The notes beneath the pieces are model-generated. The model worked only from the letters and a program-made list of their open reading frames with translations. It was not told the DNA's origin and made no database searches. This document shows positions 22,723 to 34,685 of a stretch of DNA of 64,000 bases, in pieces. The translations under genes were made by a program, and so were the position numbers. How positions within the stretch are numbered: the stretch's first letter is position 1; each line of letters opens with the position of its first letter. Origin of the DNA: Saposhnikovia divaricata (Eukaryota; Streptophyta; Magnoliopsida; Apiales; Apiaceae). Location of the stretch: assembly GCA_036435485.1 (NCBI GenBank), contig CM071600.1, positions 52,697,546 to 52,761,545 of the forward strand, written 5' to 3'.

Positions 22723-24060
22723 CCTTTCTCTCTTCTAAATCCTAGCTTCCCTTCAAATTTTAAGGGGGCTTCCATCGATTTTTACAGATAGAAAGTCCCA
22801 ATCCCTCTATTTTTTGTTTTCTTGTTTTGAATCTTGTTTTCTTTCAATAATTTCCCAATTTATTTGGGTTTTGGTTAGTCTTTTCTTATGAGAGTTTGGT
22901 TTTTTATTTTATCGTGCTTTGGTGTTTTCCAGGGTCGTGGTTATAGATCGGTTGGTTTTTCATGAGTTTGATTCAAAGATGAAGGTTATTATGGGGTCAC
23001 ATTTACATCGATTGCAAAGAACAGTCGGGTGAAATTCGAAACAAATACATACTTTCAAATCATATTCAAATAGCTTGGCTGCCTTTCCAAGAAGGAAAGA
23101 TTCAACATCGATATGATAAAACGTCTGTCCAATTTTGATTGTATTTATAGATGCCGTATGACTTTTGATTAATGAATTGATTCTTATTTTTTAAAAAAAG
23201 AACAACCTACAAGTTCTCGTAATAAGATAGAGATTAGGGAGCCTGAGATGTATCTCAGGTAAATTCCCTGAGATACATGGAATTTATATGCAAATTAGAA
23301 TTTTTATGGGATGGGCATTTTTGTAAAATTATAACTTTTAATTAGCCCTGCGAGTCCATTCAAATTTAACATATATTTTTTAAATATAAAGTTCCCTGAA
23401 ATCAATTTTAGAATTTTTTTTCTCATATGATAAACCAAATTTGTTGAATTTAATTATACTTCTTTAAAAATTCGCACATTGCATTTGTGAACCCAAGTTG
23501 TAATCCACTAATCCCGGACATTCTGGTAAGTAATTAACTTCAACTTGAGCTGTATCTAGTATACTTTTAAATGTTATTATAATACCTATATATATTCAAT
23601 TAAGGCGGCTTATCTCTCTGGTCCCAATTTATTTTTTTGAAAAAACAAAGAATTAATTCATTAATCAAAAAGCATATCCCGAGGAGGCAATCAAGAAATT
23701 TTTTGAAGATGATAGTATATGTACTTGTTTTCACCCGACTGTTCGGTGCAATCGATCGTAGACACGATTATATAATAACCTTCATCCTTGAATCAAACTC
23801 ATGAAAATCTTGTTGATTTATAACCTCGATCATGGAAAACATCAAAACACAATAAAATAAAAAATCAAACTCTCACAAGTCACACAAAAATAGACTAAAC
23901 AAAATTTAAATAAATTGGAAACTTATTGAAGGAATACAGGATTTTAAAACAAAAAAATAACAAATAAAGAGATTGAAGTTTTTTTACCGGTGAAAATCGA
24001 TGAAAGCTCCCTCAAAAAATTTTTTAATGGAAGTTAGGGTTTAGAAGAAAGAGAATTTAT
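22723..24060. repeat. Long inverted repeat: arms about 315-335 bp, loop about 690 bp
   Basis: The left arm 22723-23034 and right arm 23728-24060 are reverse complements along their length with scattered mismatches. Matching landmarks are TTTCATGAGTTTGATTCAA/TTGAATCAAACTCATGAAAA, AACAGTCGGGTGAAA/TTTCACCCGACTGTT and CTTCTAAATCCTAGCTTCC/GGAAGTTAGGGTTTAGAAG. The loop has the short repeat CTGAGATGTATCTCAG/CCCTGAGATACATGG near 23240-23280. The arms could be the terminal inverted repeats of a Mutator-like element or an inverted duplication of a gene leader. I could not find a convincing flanking duplication. Confidence 0.8.
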
Positions 24061-24388
24061 AATTTTTTGCGGTTCTCTGGTCCCAATTCTTAGATTCCAT
24101 TTTGGCTCCATTCGATATATATTGGAGAACGGATACTACCATAAGCTTTCTCAAAATAAAATTAAAATAGAAAGTCTCAATGTATCTTGGATTTAAAAAA
24201 GAATTAGCTTATAACCCGTGCAAATCACAGCCTATTATATATTATTATTATGAATTAATATATTAATTATTTAATTTAATATAAATTTTAATTTATTTTA
24301 GTTAATTATATTATTAATTTTGAATTTACATATGTTCCATACTTAATTTCATGATATAAATAAATAACATTAATTTTAATTTCATGGT

Positions 24389-24884
24389 TGATATGGGCTA
24401 AAAGTAAGCCCTAAAGACACATTTAATGTGGCATTAATTAGACCCTGAATGGTCCAAACGTGGGGCCCACCAGATGGGCCCAAAACCCCAATTATAATAT
24501 TAATTTCGTAATTAATATTGGGGGAAATAAATAGCTCAGCAATAAGAGTTGGATAAGTATATTATTTCCACCAGACTTATCCACCAAGGCATCCAATTTA
24601 ATATGGAAACTGATTCCTACAAGGAATAGATCTAGAACTTTCCTCAAAGACTTTTCTACCAAGTCTCTAACTCCTACCATAATTCTAAAGGCTTCTCAGC
24701 CTATATAAAGGGCCTGACCCCTCACCTCAGAACTACGTTTTCTTGGCTTGATTCTCTAATACAGAGATACGTAGGCATTCTGCGAGGACCGTTTAGTCTC
24801 GAACGCAGAAGCAGCCATTAAAGCTCGAAGCTCAACCACCCTAGCATTAATTACAAATCGTAAACTAGTTTTTATTCCACAACA
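24389..24884 (+). repeat. 5' LTR of the Tat element
   Basis: Starts TGATATGGGC and ends CCACAACA. A TATA box (CTATATAAAGG) is at 24701-24711. The other LTR differs by T/A near the start, one G in a G-run, T/C and T/G downstream, about 99% identity overall. Confidence 0.93.
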
Positions 24885-24886
24885 TT

Positions 24887-24902
24887 TGGCGCCGTCTGTG
24901 GG
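24887..24902 (+). other. Primer-binding site of the Tat element
   Basis: TGGCGCCGTCTGTGGG lies two bases after the 5' LTR, the usual place and the TGGCGCC start common in this lineage. The matching tRNA should be checked against a tRNA set; I do not assign it. Confidence 0.8.
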
Positions 24903-24917
24903 AAGAAGACATCAACC

Positions 24918-27900
24918 ATGGTTCAAACACGAAGAACAACATCAACTGAGGCCATACCCCTTAGCTCTGCTCCACCTGCTGTCTCTGATCCGCTCGTCAC
25001 CGCTGAGGGAGGACAATTACCCCCACCAACAGGGACGGTCATTCAACCTCTAACCTCTCAACCCTCAGGGACGATTCCCCATGTTGAGGGAACTGTGGCT
25101 ATTCCTCAAAACCGAGAAACTAACCCTCTTCAGATGGTGGTTTCTCCTCTTGATAGCGCTGGTCGTACGCTACCTCCGGGGGTACAGATCCACACCACGG
25201 ATCTCCCTTTGAACACCAACCCGATGTATGGGCTGCCTAATTATCCCCCTCAACGTAGGGAACCTGGACCGAGCGGTCATGCCTTACAGATCCGAGATCG
25301 GGAGTACGATGATTACTCTGGTCCCTATTCTGATGATTCAACGTCTGAGGATGACAATGATGATCGTGATGAAGCCCCGAGGAGGCGACGTGCTAGTAAA
25401 GAACCTCGAAGGAGGTCCCAAAGAATCCATGATGAACCTCCACAAACGGCCGAAGAAAGGATTAAGGCTCATGAGGCAGAGATCCAAAGGCTGAAGGATG
25501 ATATTGCTAGAGAGCAAGCAAGGCGAAGTCTGATTCAACCTCCTCCAGTTACAGGGAGAATTCCTATTTTAAATCTGGAGAGGCCCTCAAGGAGGCAACG
25601 AAGGGTCGATGCCCCGATTGAAAAATCAACAAGGGTGGAGACCCCCAAAAGTAACCCTAGGGATCTGATGCCCCTTGGGGATCCTGATGATCCTACACCT
25701 CCGTTCACTGAGGAGGTAATGAATGCTCGTATCTCAAGGAAGTTCAAGATGCCGACAATTAAGGCCTATGATGGAACGGGCGATCCCGCAAACCATGTTA
25801 GGACATTCTCAAACGCACTGCTGTTGCAGCCTGCAAGCGATGCTTTAAAGTGTAGGGCGTTCCCTCAAACCTTGTCTGGCATGGCTCAAAGGTGGTATAG
25901 CCGCTTACCTGCAAACTCAATCGGCTCGTTCAAAGAGCTGAGCGCCGCCTTTGTCAGCCAGTTCATTAGTGGGAGAGTTCATGAAAAAAGTTCTGCATCC
26001 CTTATGTATGTAGTGCAGGGGAAGAACGAGAATCTGAGAGATTACCTCAAGCGGTTCACCAAGGAGACGCTGAATATTACTGATCTGGAAAATAAGGTGG
26101 CCATGGTAGCCTTGGAACACGGAACCACAGATCTCTTCTTTAAAAGGTCTTTGGCAAAACACCCTCCTGAAAATATGGCCGAGCTCCAACGGAGGGCCGA
26201 TAAATATATCAAGTCCGAGGACAGCATGAAGAAGGAAACCACAGGAGGCAATGGCAAAGGTTCTAACGATTCGAAGAAACGAAAGCAAGAGCAAGAGTAC
26301 GATGCTAGGGACAAGTATCCCCGGACTAGCAAGGATTCTGATTCACCCCCGAAGAAGAATTTGGGATCAAGATTCAACGACTATGCGAGACTGAATGCTC
26401 CCAGGAGTCAGATCTTGCTAGATATTGAGAAGGATAAAGATTTCCGATGGCCGAAGCCACTTAGGGGTGATCCCACAAAAAGAAACAAGGATCAATACTG
26501 TAGGTACCACCGTGATGTGGGTCATGATACAGATAATTGTAGACAGTTGAAAGATGAGATTGAGTTCTTGATCCGAAAAGGAAAGCTAAGCAGGTTCACG
26601 AAGAATGATGATCGTGGAACCCAAAGAAGGGACTATGACAGGAGAGACAATGACATGAGAGATAACGATCGTGACCGTGATCGTAACCCACAGCCCCGAG
26701 GGCCAGTTGTTAATATGATTTGGGGAGGCCCGACAGCGGCCGGCACGACTCGAAACTCTCGAAAAGCGTATGCCAGAGAAGTAATGCACATCGTGGGAGA
26801 AGCCCCAACACGTGCCAAGACTGAAATAGTTATTGGGTTTGATGATTCAGATCTCGAAGGGGTAAAGTTCCCCCATGACGACCCGTTGGTCATCACTCCT
26901 GTGATTGGAAACTCGGAGGTGAAACGAGTCTTGATAGACAATGGAGCTTCTGTTGATATCTTGTTTCACGATGCGTTTGTGAAAATGGGGTACACCGATT
27001 CTCAGTTGACCCCCACCAACATGCCAATCTACGGATTTAATGGAGTTGAGTCCAAGGTTGAAGGGACTATTCAGTTACCCATGACGATTGGACAGGAACC
27101 TAAAGAAGCTACTCAGATGCTGAATTTTCTTGTGATCAAGGCATCCTCGACCTATAACGCGATCCTAGGAAGGACTGGACTTCATGCATTCAAGGCTGTG
27201 GCCTCCACATATCACATGAAGATTAAGTTTCCAACCAGGAATGGTGTTGGAGAACAAAAGGGTGATCAGAAGATGGCAAGAAGTTGTTATGTATCCGCGT
27301 TAAGGGCTGATGGAATCGGGGGGCAGGTACTTCCGATCGAAGACATGGATGTCCGTGGTGATGATGAACATAGAGGAAAGCCAGCGGAGGACTTAATACC
27401 TATTCCTCTGGAGCTAGGCGACCCTGAGAAGGTGACTTATATAGGAGCCTCTCTGAAGGAACCCCTGAAGGGCAAATTGATAGCATTCTTGCAAGAAAAT
27501 AGCGATGTGTTTGCCTGGACAGCAGCTGATATGCCAGGGATTGATCCCCAACCCATAACTCACAGATTGAATGTCGATCCTAATCGAAAGATAATACAGC
27601 AGAAGAAGAGGAACTTTGCACCTGAAAGGCAAGAGGCCATAAAGCAAGAAGTGGAAAAGCTCTTAGAAGCTGGGTTTATTGAAGAGATTCAGTTTCCAGA
27701 ATGGTTGGCAAACCCTGTGATGGTCAAGAAAGCCAACGGTAAATGGAGGATGTGTATAGACTTCACCGACTTGAATGATGCATGCCCTAAGGATTGCTTC
27801 CCTTTACCTAGGATAGACATGTTAATAGATGCCACAGCTGGACATGAGATGCTGAGCTTCATGGATGGGTTCAGCGGCTACAATCAGATTAAGATGCACA

Positions 27901-30644
27901 AGGATGACGTCCCTAAGGTATCTTTCATAACTGACTTTGGTGTTTTCTGCTATCTTGTTATGGCTTTCGGTCTAAAAAATGCAGGAGCTACTTACCAACG
28001 ACTGGTGAATAAGATATTCGCCCATCTAATTGGAAAAACCATGGAGGTCTATGTTGATGACATGCTAGTCAAGAGCCTGTTCAAGGCAGACCACATTAAG
28101 CACCTCAGAGAGGCATTCGAAGTGCTGAGGCACCACAAAATGATGTTGAATCCAGCCAAGTGTGCCTTTGGCGTTGGATCAGGAAAATTTTTGGGTCTAA
28201 TGGTTTCAAAGAGAGGCATAGAGGCCAACCCTGACAAGATTAAGGCAATCTTAGACATGGAGCCACCACGCTCTATAAGAGATGTGCAGAAGTTGACAGG
28301 CCGTGTAGCGGCTTTAGGAAGATTCATCTCCAAGTCTAGTGATAAATGCTTGCCATTCTTTCAAGCATTGAAGAAGGTGAAAAATTTTGAGTGGACCCCT
28401 GAGAGCCAAGAGGCCTTTGAACAATTGAAGAAGTACATGGTTGAAGCCCCGTTGCTGGCCAAACCTAGTCCTGGGGAGACTCTTTATCTATACCTGGCGG
28501 TATCTGAGCAAGCGTTGAGCGCCGTTCTTATTCGAGAAGAAAAGAAAGTCCAGAAACCTATCTATTATGTGAGCAAGGTATTGCACGGGGCTGAGTTGAA
28601 TTACTCTCCCATTGAGAAGTTCGCCTTGGCTTTGATAACAGCCTCGAGGAAGTTACGCCCGTACTTCCAGGCACATAAGATTGAAGTCCTGACGGACCAA
28701 CAGTTGAGAAACATATTGCATAGCCCAAAGGCTAGTGGAAGGCTAATCAAGTGGGCGATCGAACTTGGAGAATTTGACATCACGTATAAGCCTCGAACAG
28801 CCATTAAGGCTCAGGCATTGGCTGACTTCGTGGTTGAATGCACCATTAGCAACCAAGAAGTCGGGGGGCAGGAGACAATAACAACCCCTGAGAAGCAAGA
28901 TAAAGATGGAGAACTTGAACCTGATCAGAAGGAATATTGGGTGCTCTATTTTGATGGAGCATCAAAAACAAAATCTAGTGGCGCAGGCTTAGTGTTGCAA
29001 AGCCCCGATGGGTTCACAGTCGAATATGCTTTGAAGTTGGATTTCCAGACAACTAACAATGAAGCTGAGTATGAGGCCTTGATAGCTGGTTTAGGCTTGG
29101 CCAGAATCATGAGAGTCAAGAATCTCAAAGTTTGTGGAGATTCAAGATTAGTAGTCTCTCAAGTGAATGGTGAATTTGAGGCCAAGGATGAAACTATGGC
29201 AAAGTATCTGCGAGTTGTGAAAGCTGTCATGACTCAGTTTGATGAGTGTTATGTAGAACACATTCCGAGAGAAGAGAACGTTAAGGCCGATGCCCTGTCC
29301 CAGTTCGCTTCTTCCGAAATAGAAAACTATGCAGGGAGTGTTTACTTCCAGGTCTTGAAGGCCCCGACTATCAACTCAAAATTAATGGCACCAATTGATG
29401 TGGGAAGCTGTTGGATAGATCCTATCAAAGCTCACCTAGAAACTGGATGGCTCCCCGGCAGTGCCTTGGAGGCACGAAAGCTGTCCGTGAGAGCATTGAG
29501 ATATGCCTTGATCGAGGGTGTTCTTTACAAAAGATCTTTCGTTATCCCGTACTTGAAATGTTTGAGGCCCCAAGAGGCAAGGGAAGCTTTGGAAGAAGTT
29601 CATGAAGGTATTTGTGGGCAGCACTTGGGGGGCAGAGCCCTAGCTCACAAAATAACTCGTTTGGGATTCTACTGGCCAGAAATGCTGGCCGATGCACAGA
29701 GCTATGTCAAGCGGTGCGATCGATGCCAGAAGCATGCTCCGATAGTAAGGCAGCCGCCCGAGATGTTAACATCGGTTAACTCCCCTATTCCATTTGCGAT
29801 GTGGGGGATGGATATACTTGGTCCCTTCCCCGTAGCTTCAGCACAAAGGAAATTTCTGATAGTGGCCATTTATTACTTTACTAAGTGGATTGAGGCTAAA
29901 CCTCTGGCCAAGATAACCACCAAACAAGTTGCCCAGTTCTTTTGGGAGAATATAATTTGCAGGTATGGAATCCCCCGAATTTTGGTGACAGACAATGGGA
30001 CGCAGTTCAATAATGAAGAGTTCAAGAAATATTGTGAGGAGAATGCAATTGAGCTTCGTTTTACCTCCGTGGCTCATCCACAAGCCAACGGGCAAGCTGA
30101 GGTAGCTAATCGAATTATCCTTGATGGACTGAAGAAGAGGGTTGAACGCTCTAGAAACACTTAGGTAGATGAGTTGCTGCCCATACTATGGGCATACCGT
30201 ACCACTTGTAAAGTGACCACTGGAGCAACCCCGTTCCTGCTGGCTTACGGAGCTGAGGCAGTTGTGCCTTTGGAGATCATGCAAGCGTCACCTCGAGTTG
30301 AGGCTTTTGAACCAGAAACTAACGAAGAGGGCATGAGACTCGCCCTAGATCTGATTGACGAAGTCAGGGATGAGGCAAACGCTAGAAATGTGGAACATCA
30401 AAAGAAAGCATCCTTTTATTACAACCATAGAGTTAAGGAAAGGTTCTTTCGACAAGGCGACCTGGTTCTAAGGAAGATCGAGGCTTCTGGAGTTGGCCAG
30501 AAGGGAAAGCTAGCCCCTAATTGGGAAGGGCCGTATCGAGTCAAGAAGACGTTGGGACGAGGATCATATAAGTTGGAGACCTTGGACGGGGTTGAGGTGC
30601 CCCGTACTTGGCATGCTTTGAACCTCAAAGTTTATTATGTATAA
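24918..30644 (+). CDS. Tat-lineage gag-pol polyprotein, one in-frame stop
   Basis: 1748 codons are open, then TAG at 30162-30164 where the family has tryptophan (TGG to TAG), then the frame continues to 30644. In order: low-complexity N-terminus with an Arg-rich coiled segment (residues about 170-200); gag core about 274-410 (AQRWYSRLPANSIGSFKEL); CRYHRDVGHDTDNC zinc-finger-like motif about 528; protease VLIDNGASVDIL about 673; reverse transcriptase about 900-1110 with VYVDDMLVKS near 1044; a Ty3-type RNase H about 1180-1300 whose first acidic motif is altered (LYLAVSEQALSAVL); a second, archaeal-type RNase H about 1340-1460 (LYFDGASKTKSSGAG, TNNEAEYEALIAGL, VKADALSQFAS); then integrase with HHCC near 1560 and DDE motifs MDILGPF, VTDNGTQFN and HPQANGQAEVAN. 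No chromodomain. The degenerate first RNase H beside an intact second one is known in this lineage. Confidence 0.92.
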
Positions 30645-31049
30645 GCTATCCTTGCATGGATTCAGCTTTCTATCTATTTATTATGAGGAGTAGAAATAAG
30701 GTTCGATGAAACCATTTCAGGGCTTTACGCCCCGAGTAGGACAATAATAAGCTATGTAAGGGTTAAACCCATTTCAGATTATTAATGCAAAGTTTGTTTC
30801 CCTTCAATGATTTTGTGATTTTGTTTATGTACCAAGCACCTGTTGAGTGTGAGTCTAGGAAGGACAAGTACCGAAAACAAGTAAACAAACTAATGAGGAA
30901 ACAAATGCATAAATAAAGACCCCGAAGGGCCAACAGTTAAGTTACATCAACAAGATAAAAGTTTGGTCCCCAAGGACCGTGAATGAAATCTAGACAAATA
31001 AAGCCACAGCTGGCTAACAAGGCCATGCAAGGCCACGAACTAACTCCAG

Positions 31050-33162
31050 CTACTCCTCCCCAGAATCCTCTTCTCCAGACTCCTCACCGCCGCTCTCCTC
31101 TTCCTCACTCTCCTCCTCTGAGTCTTCGCTGGAATCACCACCGGACTCTGCTATCACCATTGGCTGAGCTCTAGCAACTTCGGCTCCTTTTCCCTCGGAA
31201 GATGAAGAAGAAGTAGAACTGCCTTCGTTCCGGATTAGTCTTTTCCCAGGGATGGGTTGGCGAACTACTCCAACCTTCTTTGCAGGCGGGACTTTCTTCC
31301 CACGGGAGCCAGAAGAATGTGAGTCTTGGCTAGCAGCGGGAACAACCCCCTTTGAGTTGGACCCGGAACGACGATGACTGCCTCTGGAACCGGATCCTGA
31401 TGCCTGGGGAACAATTTTAGTTCCCGAACCAGAAGCTAGGTTAACCGGGAGGGCACCCCAATTTGGGCAAGGAAAATCTGCTGGGTTGACAACAGATGGA
31501 TGCCTATGACTCACAGCGTTAATAGCCTTCTCCCAACCAATAGACATGTTGAAGGGACGCACCTCATCGTCATGATCATCAATGAGCTTAAGGAAATCTT
31601 CAGACCTATGGTAGGCCTGGATCACCTTGTCTGCATCAGAGGCCTTCTTTCTGGCTAGAAAAGCAAGCTGTTTGCGGGTAGATGCGGCGTTGGCCTTAGC
31701 TCGAACAACTTGGGAGTGTAGATCGTCAATCTCTTCCCTGAACCTCATGGAGTCATTTCTCAAGCTAACATTTTCGTCCCTAAAGGCCCGGCCTTGGGTC
31801 GAAATGGTTTGAAAATAGGCGTTGGCCTGCAACAAGGAAATAAGTGAGCCACAAGGAATATGCAGAATTGAAATCAATGACAATGTCAAACTTAACAGAA
31901 GGAATTTCATACCTGATACAAGGCCTGGGCGCCCATGAGTTGAGACTCATCCAGCTTGTCACCTGCATGCATTGTCGCTTGGTCAGGCGGAGTGATGGAA
32001 AGCTTGGACCAGTCTAGGGCCAGATGAGGACTCCCGAAGACCGAGCCTTGTTCGCATATGCCCCAAGGAGGTATGAAAGGAGTCCGGACATCCCCGTCAG
32101 CGTTTCGGGATCGTTTACCACCTTGAGAACAACGCTCCAAGAAATTTGGGATGTGAGGCTTAGTTGGGTTCAGCTTCTCTTCAGCCCTTTTCTGCATCCT
32201 CTTGGTAACAGTTGGCCGGTTCTCGGGACGATTATCAATCTCCTCAGCAGCTGAAATACAAAGAGAAAAACATCGGTATAAGAACAAACAGAGTTCACAA
32301 TAAGTTCAAGTAAGAAAGTTACCCTCAATGGAAAGAAAGCTAAGGCCAGCCCCAATGAGATTCTTTTCGTTTAAAATAGTTTTATAGTGTGTGCGACCGT
32401 CGTCAGCGAGAAGCTTATCCCGGTCCAACAATTCCGGATCAGAAAGGTCACACACGAAGTGGGAACTATCTTCTACAGACCCGAATTTCTTCACAAAGAA
32501 GTTGCCCCAATCACCGCCCTTCCATTCGAGAACTACAAACTCCCTTTCCCAGAAATGTTGTGAATCTGGAAAGGAGAAGGGATTCACCATGTGTGGAAGC
32601 TTGGCTCGGTGCTTGAGGCTCACCCATCCTTTTTTGGATTCAGAAGAGTTGCTGGCCCCGAAGATACTTCGAAACATTGTGGTTGTCGGATGAATCCCCA
32701 GCTCCCGACACCTTATCAAGAAAATAGAAATGTACCTCCAGGCGTTGGGATACAATTGACAGGGGTGGATTTGATATTCAGCCAGCAGCCTAATAATAAA
32801 ATTGTCAACCGGGAACCTGAACCCAGCATCTAAGGCACCCCAGTAAACACAGATCCTTTCAGGATGCCAGTTGGACTCGGGAGACGAACCTGGATGGCAC
32901 TTGGAAAGTGATAAGACTCCCTTATCTTCTGAACGTCCCGTTCCGACAATTTACTGGAACTATTAAAAGAATCTAGACTAGAACAGTTGGGAAATGTATC
33001 CCTCATGATATTTAGAAGTTCTAGCAAGGATTCGAATCTATGTTCAACATATGTAGGAGGTTGAATTCTTTCTTTACCTTTGGCAGTCCTCATTTTACTC
33101 CTCTTTAACATGGCTTCCATCATGGAGACCGGGGGAGCCATTGGTTGATCACCTTCCGACAT
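31050..33162 (-). CDS. Antisense three-exon gene of the Tat element (gypsy-type 'putative transposon' domain)
   Basis: It runs opposite to pol, between pol and the 3' LTR. Exon 1 is 33162-32323, exon 2 32250-31913 and exon 3 31826-31050; donors and acceptors are GT-AG and phases match (GAGG|GTAACT to TTTCAG|CTGCTG; CAG|GTATGA to TTGCAG|GCC). Exon 1 has RICVYWGALDAGFRFPVDNF and LYPNAWRYISIFLIRCRELG, which I recognise as the plant domain often labelled putative gypsy-type transposon (Transposase_28). Exon 3 begins with a coiled coil and ends in a Ser/Gly/Glu-rich acidic tail. A one-base deletion near 32880 shifts the frame inside exon 1 (RLPSPTGI replaces the ESNWHPER frame), so this copy is probably inactive. 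Function is unknown. Confidence 0.75.
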
Positions 33163-33589
33163 CTTGATGCAGGAGCTGAAACTTGATCTTGAATCTGAAA
33201 CTTGATCTTGAAGCTCGAACTGGATCTTGTAACTTGAACCTAAGAGAACTTAAGAATCTGAAAGCTCAGAAATGAAGAAGTGAATGGAAATGAAGGCTAC
33301 TTCTCCTCTTTTATAGAAAATACATGACCTGGTACATCAGGTTGAATCTCAGCTCGGTTCGTGTTAACAGGTCATCTATCGTTTCCAGACGAAAAGGACA
33401 GAAATTATCCACGTTATACAGAAAGAGTCGTTATAATTCATATCTGTCGGAAAAGAAACAGCTGAAATATTTACTGCATGGATGTTGGCACTTAAAGAGA
33501 TAAACAACGAGTTTAATCTTAAACACGAGGTTAGTAGTGCTAATCCTGAATTAAGGTGTAATCCCGATAGAAGTCACGATTGACCAAAA

Positions 33590-34335
33590 TACTAAACCTA
33601 GAATTGAGATTCAGCTTCTGAATCCCTAGGATCGAGATTCAGCTTCTGAATCCCTAGGATCGAGATTCAGCTTCTGAATCCCTAGGATCGAGATTCAGCT
33701 TCTGGATCCTAGGCCAACCACCTCCTGGCCGACCACAAAGGATTCGGGCCGTTTGGCCGACCACCTCCCGGCCGACCACGAAGGAATCGGGCCGTTTGGC
33801 CGACCACCTCCCGGCCGACCACGAAGGAATCAGGCCGTTAGAGATCGAGATTCAGCTTTTGAATCCCTAGGATCGAGATTCAGCTTCTGAATCCTTGAAA
33901 GTCACGGGTGACCAAAAAATCAACCTAGGATCGAGATTCAGCTTCTGAATCCCTAGGATCGAGATTCAGCTTCAGAATCCTTGAAAGTCACGGGTGACCA
34001 AAAAATCAACCTAGGATCGAGATTCAGCTTCTGAATCCCTAGGATCGAGATTCAGCTTCTGAATCCTTGAAAGTCACGGGTGACCAAAAAATCAACCTAG
34101 GATCGAGATTCAGCTTCTGAATCCCTAGGATCGAGATTCAGCTTCTGAATCCTTGAAAGTCACGGGTGACCAAAAAATCAACCTAGGATCGAGATTCAGC
34201 TTCTGAATCCCTAGGATCGAGATTCAGGTTCTGAATCCTTGAAAGTCACGGGTGACCAAAAAATCAACCTAGGATCGAGATTCAGCTTCTGAATCCCTAG
34301 GATCGAGATTCAGCTTCTGAATCCTTCAAAATGGT
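33590..34335. repeat. 28-bp minisatellite and its 86-bp higher-order repeat in the Tat element
   Basis: The basic unit is AGGATCGAGATTCAGCTTCT plus GAATCCCT (28 bp). From about 33860 two units plus a GAAAGTCACGGGTGACC-containing spacer repeat with a strict 86-bp period; GTGACCAAAAAATC recurs at 33909, 33995, 34081, 34167 and 34253. A GC-rich GGCCGACCAC block (33715-33840) splits the array. Non-coding. Confidence 0.93.
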
Positions 34336-34620
34336 CGACCACGACACCTGAAGGAGCCATGGCCGACCACCTCGCAGCCGACCACGACGTTTTAGGATGC
34401 CCCGGCCGACCACGAGCTAGCCGACCAAGGCACATTCAGGAGCCCCGGCCGACCAGCCCTCAGCCGACCAGGTGCCGGCCGACCACCTGGGGTCAAGGCC
34501 CTCCAGCCGACCAGGTGTCAGCCGACCACCTTGGTTGGAGGCCCTTCGGCCGACCAGGAGCTAGCCGACCACAAGCTAGCCCTCGATCCGGCCGATCGCG
34601 GGTTAGCTTGTGGTCCTGAA
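33712..34620. repeat. Dispersed CGGCCGACCAC repeats in the Tat element
   Basis: The word GGCCGACCAC or its close forms occurs repeatedly at 33712-33840 (a unit of about 53 bp, CCACCTCCCGGCCGACCACG, with GAAGGAATC...GTTTG) and densely at 34350-34600. This block makes the island much richer in G and C than the rest of the element. The open frame 34359-34619 (Arg/Pro/Gly-rich) is a by-product of the repeat. Confidence 0.85.
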
Positions 34621-34685
34621 TCTTGGTTTTTCAGCAATTCTCGGGCAGCTTCTGAACCTGAATCTTGATTTTTTCGTATGATTTC

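Noticed and set aside
24918..30164. 1748-codon ORF as a large host gene
   Set aside because: Domain order gag-protease-reverse transcriptase-RNase H-integrase between matching LTRs shows it is retrotransposon pol.
34359..34619. 86-codon Arg/Pro/Gly-rich ORF
   Set aside because: It is a translation of the GGCCGACCAC tandem repeat and has no independent support.
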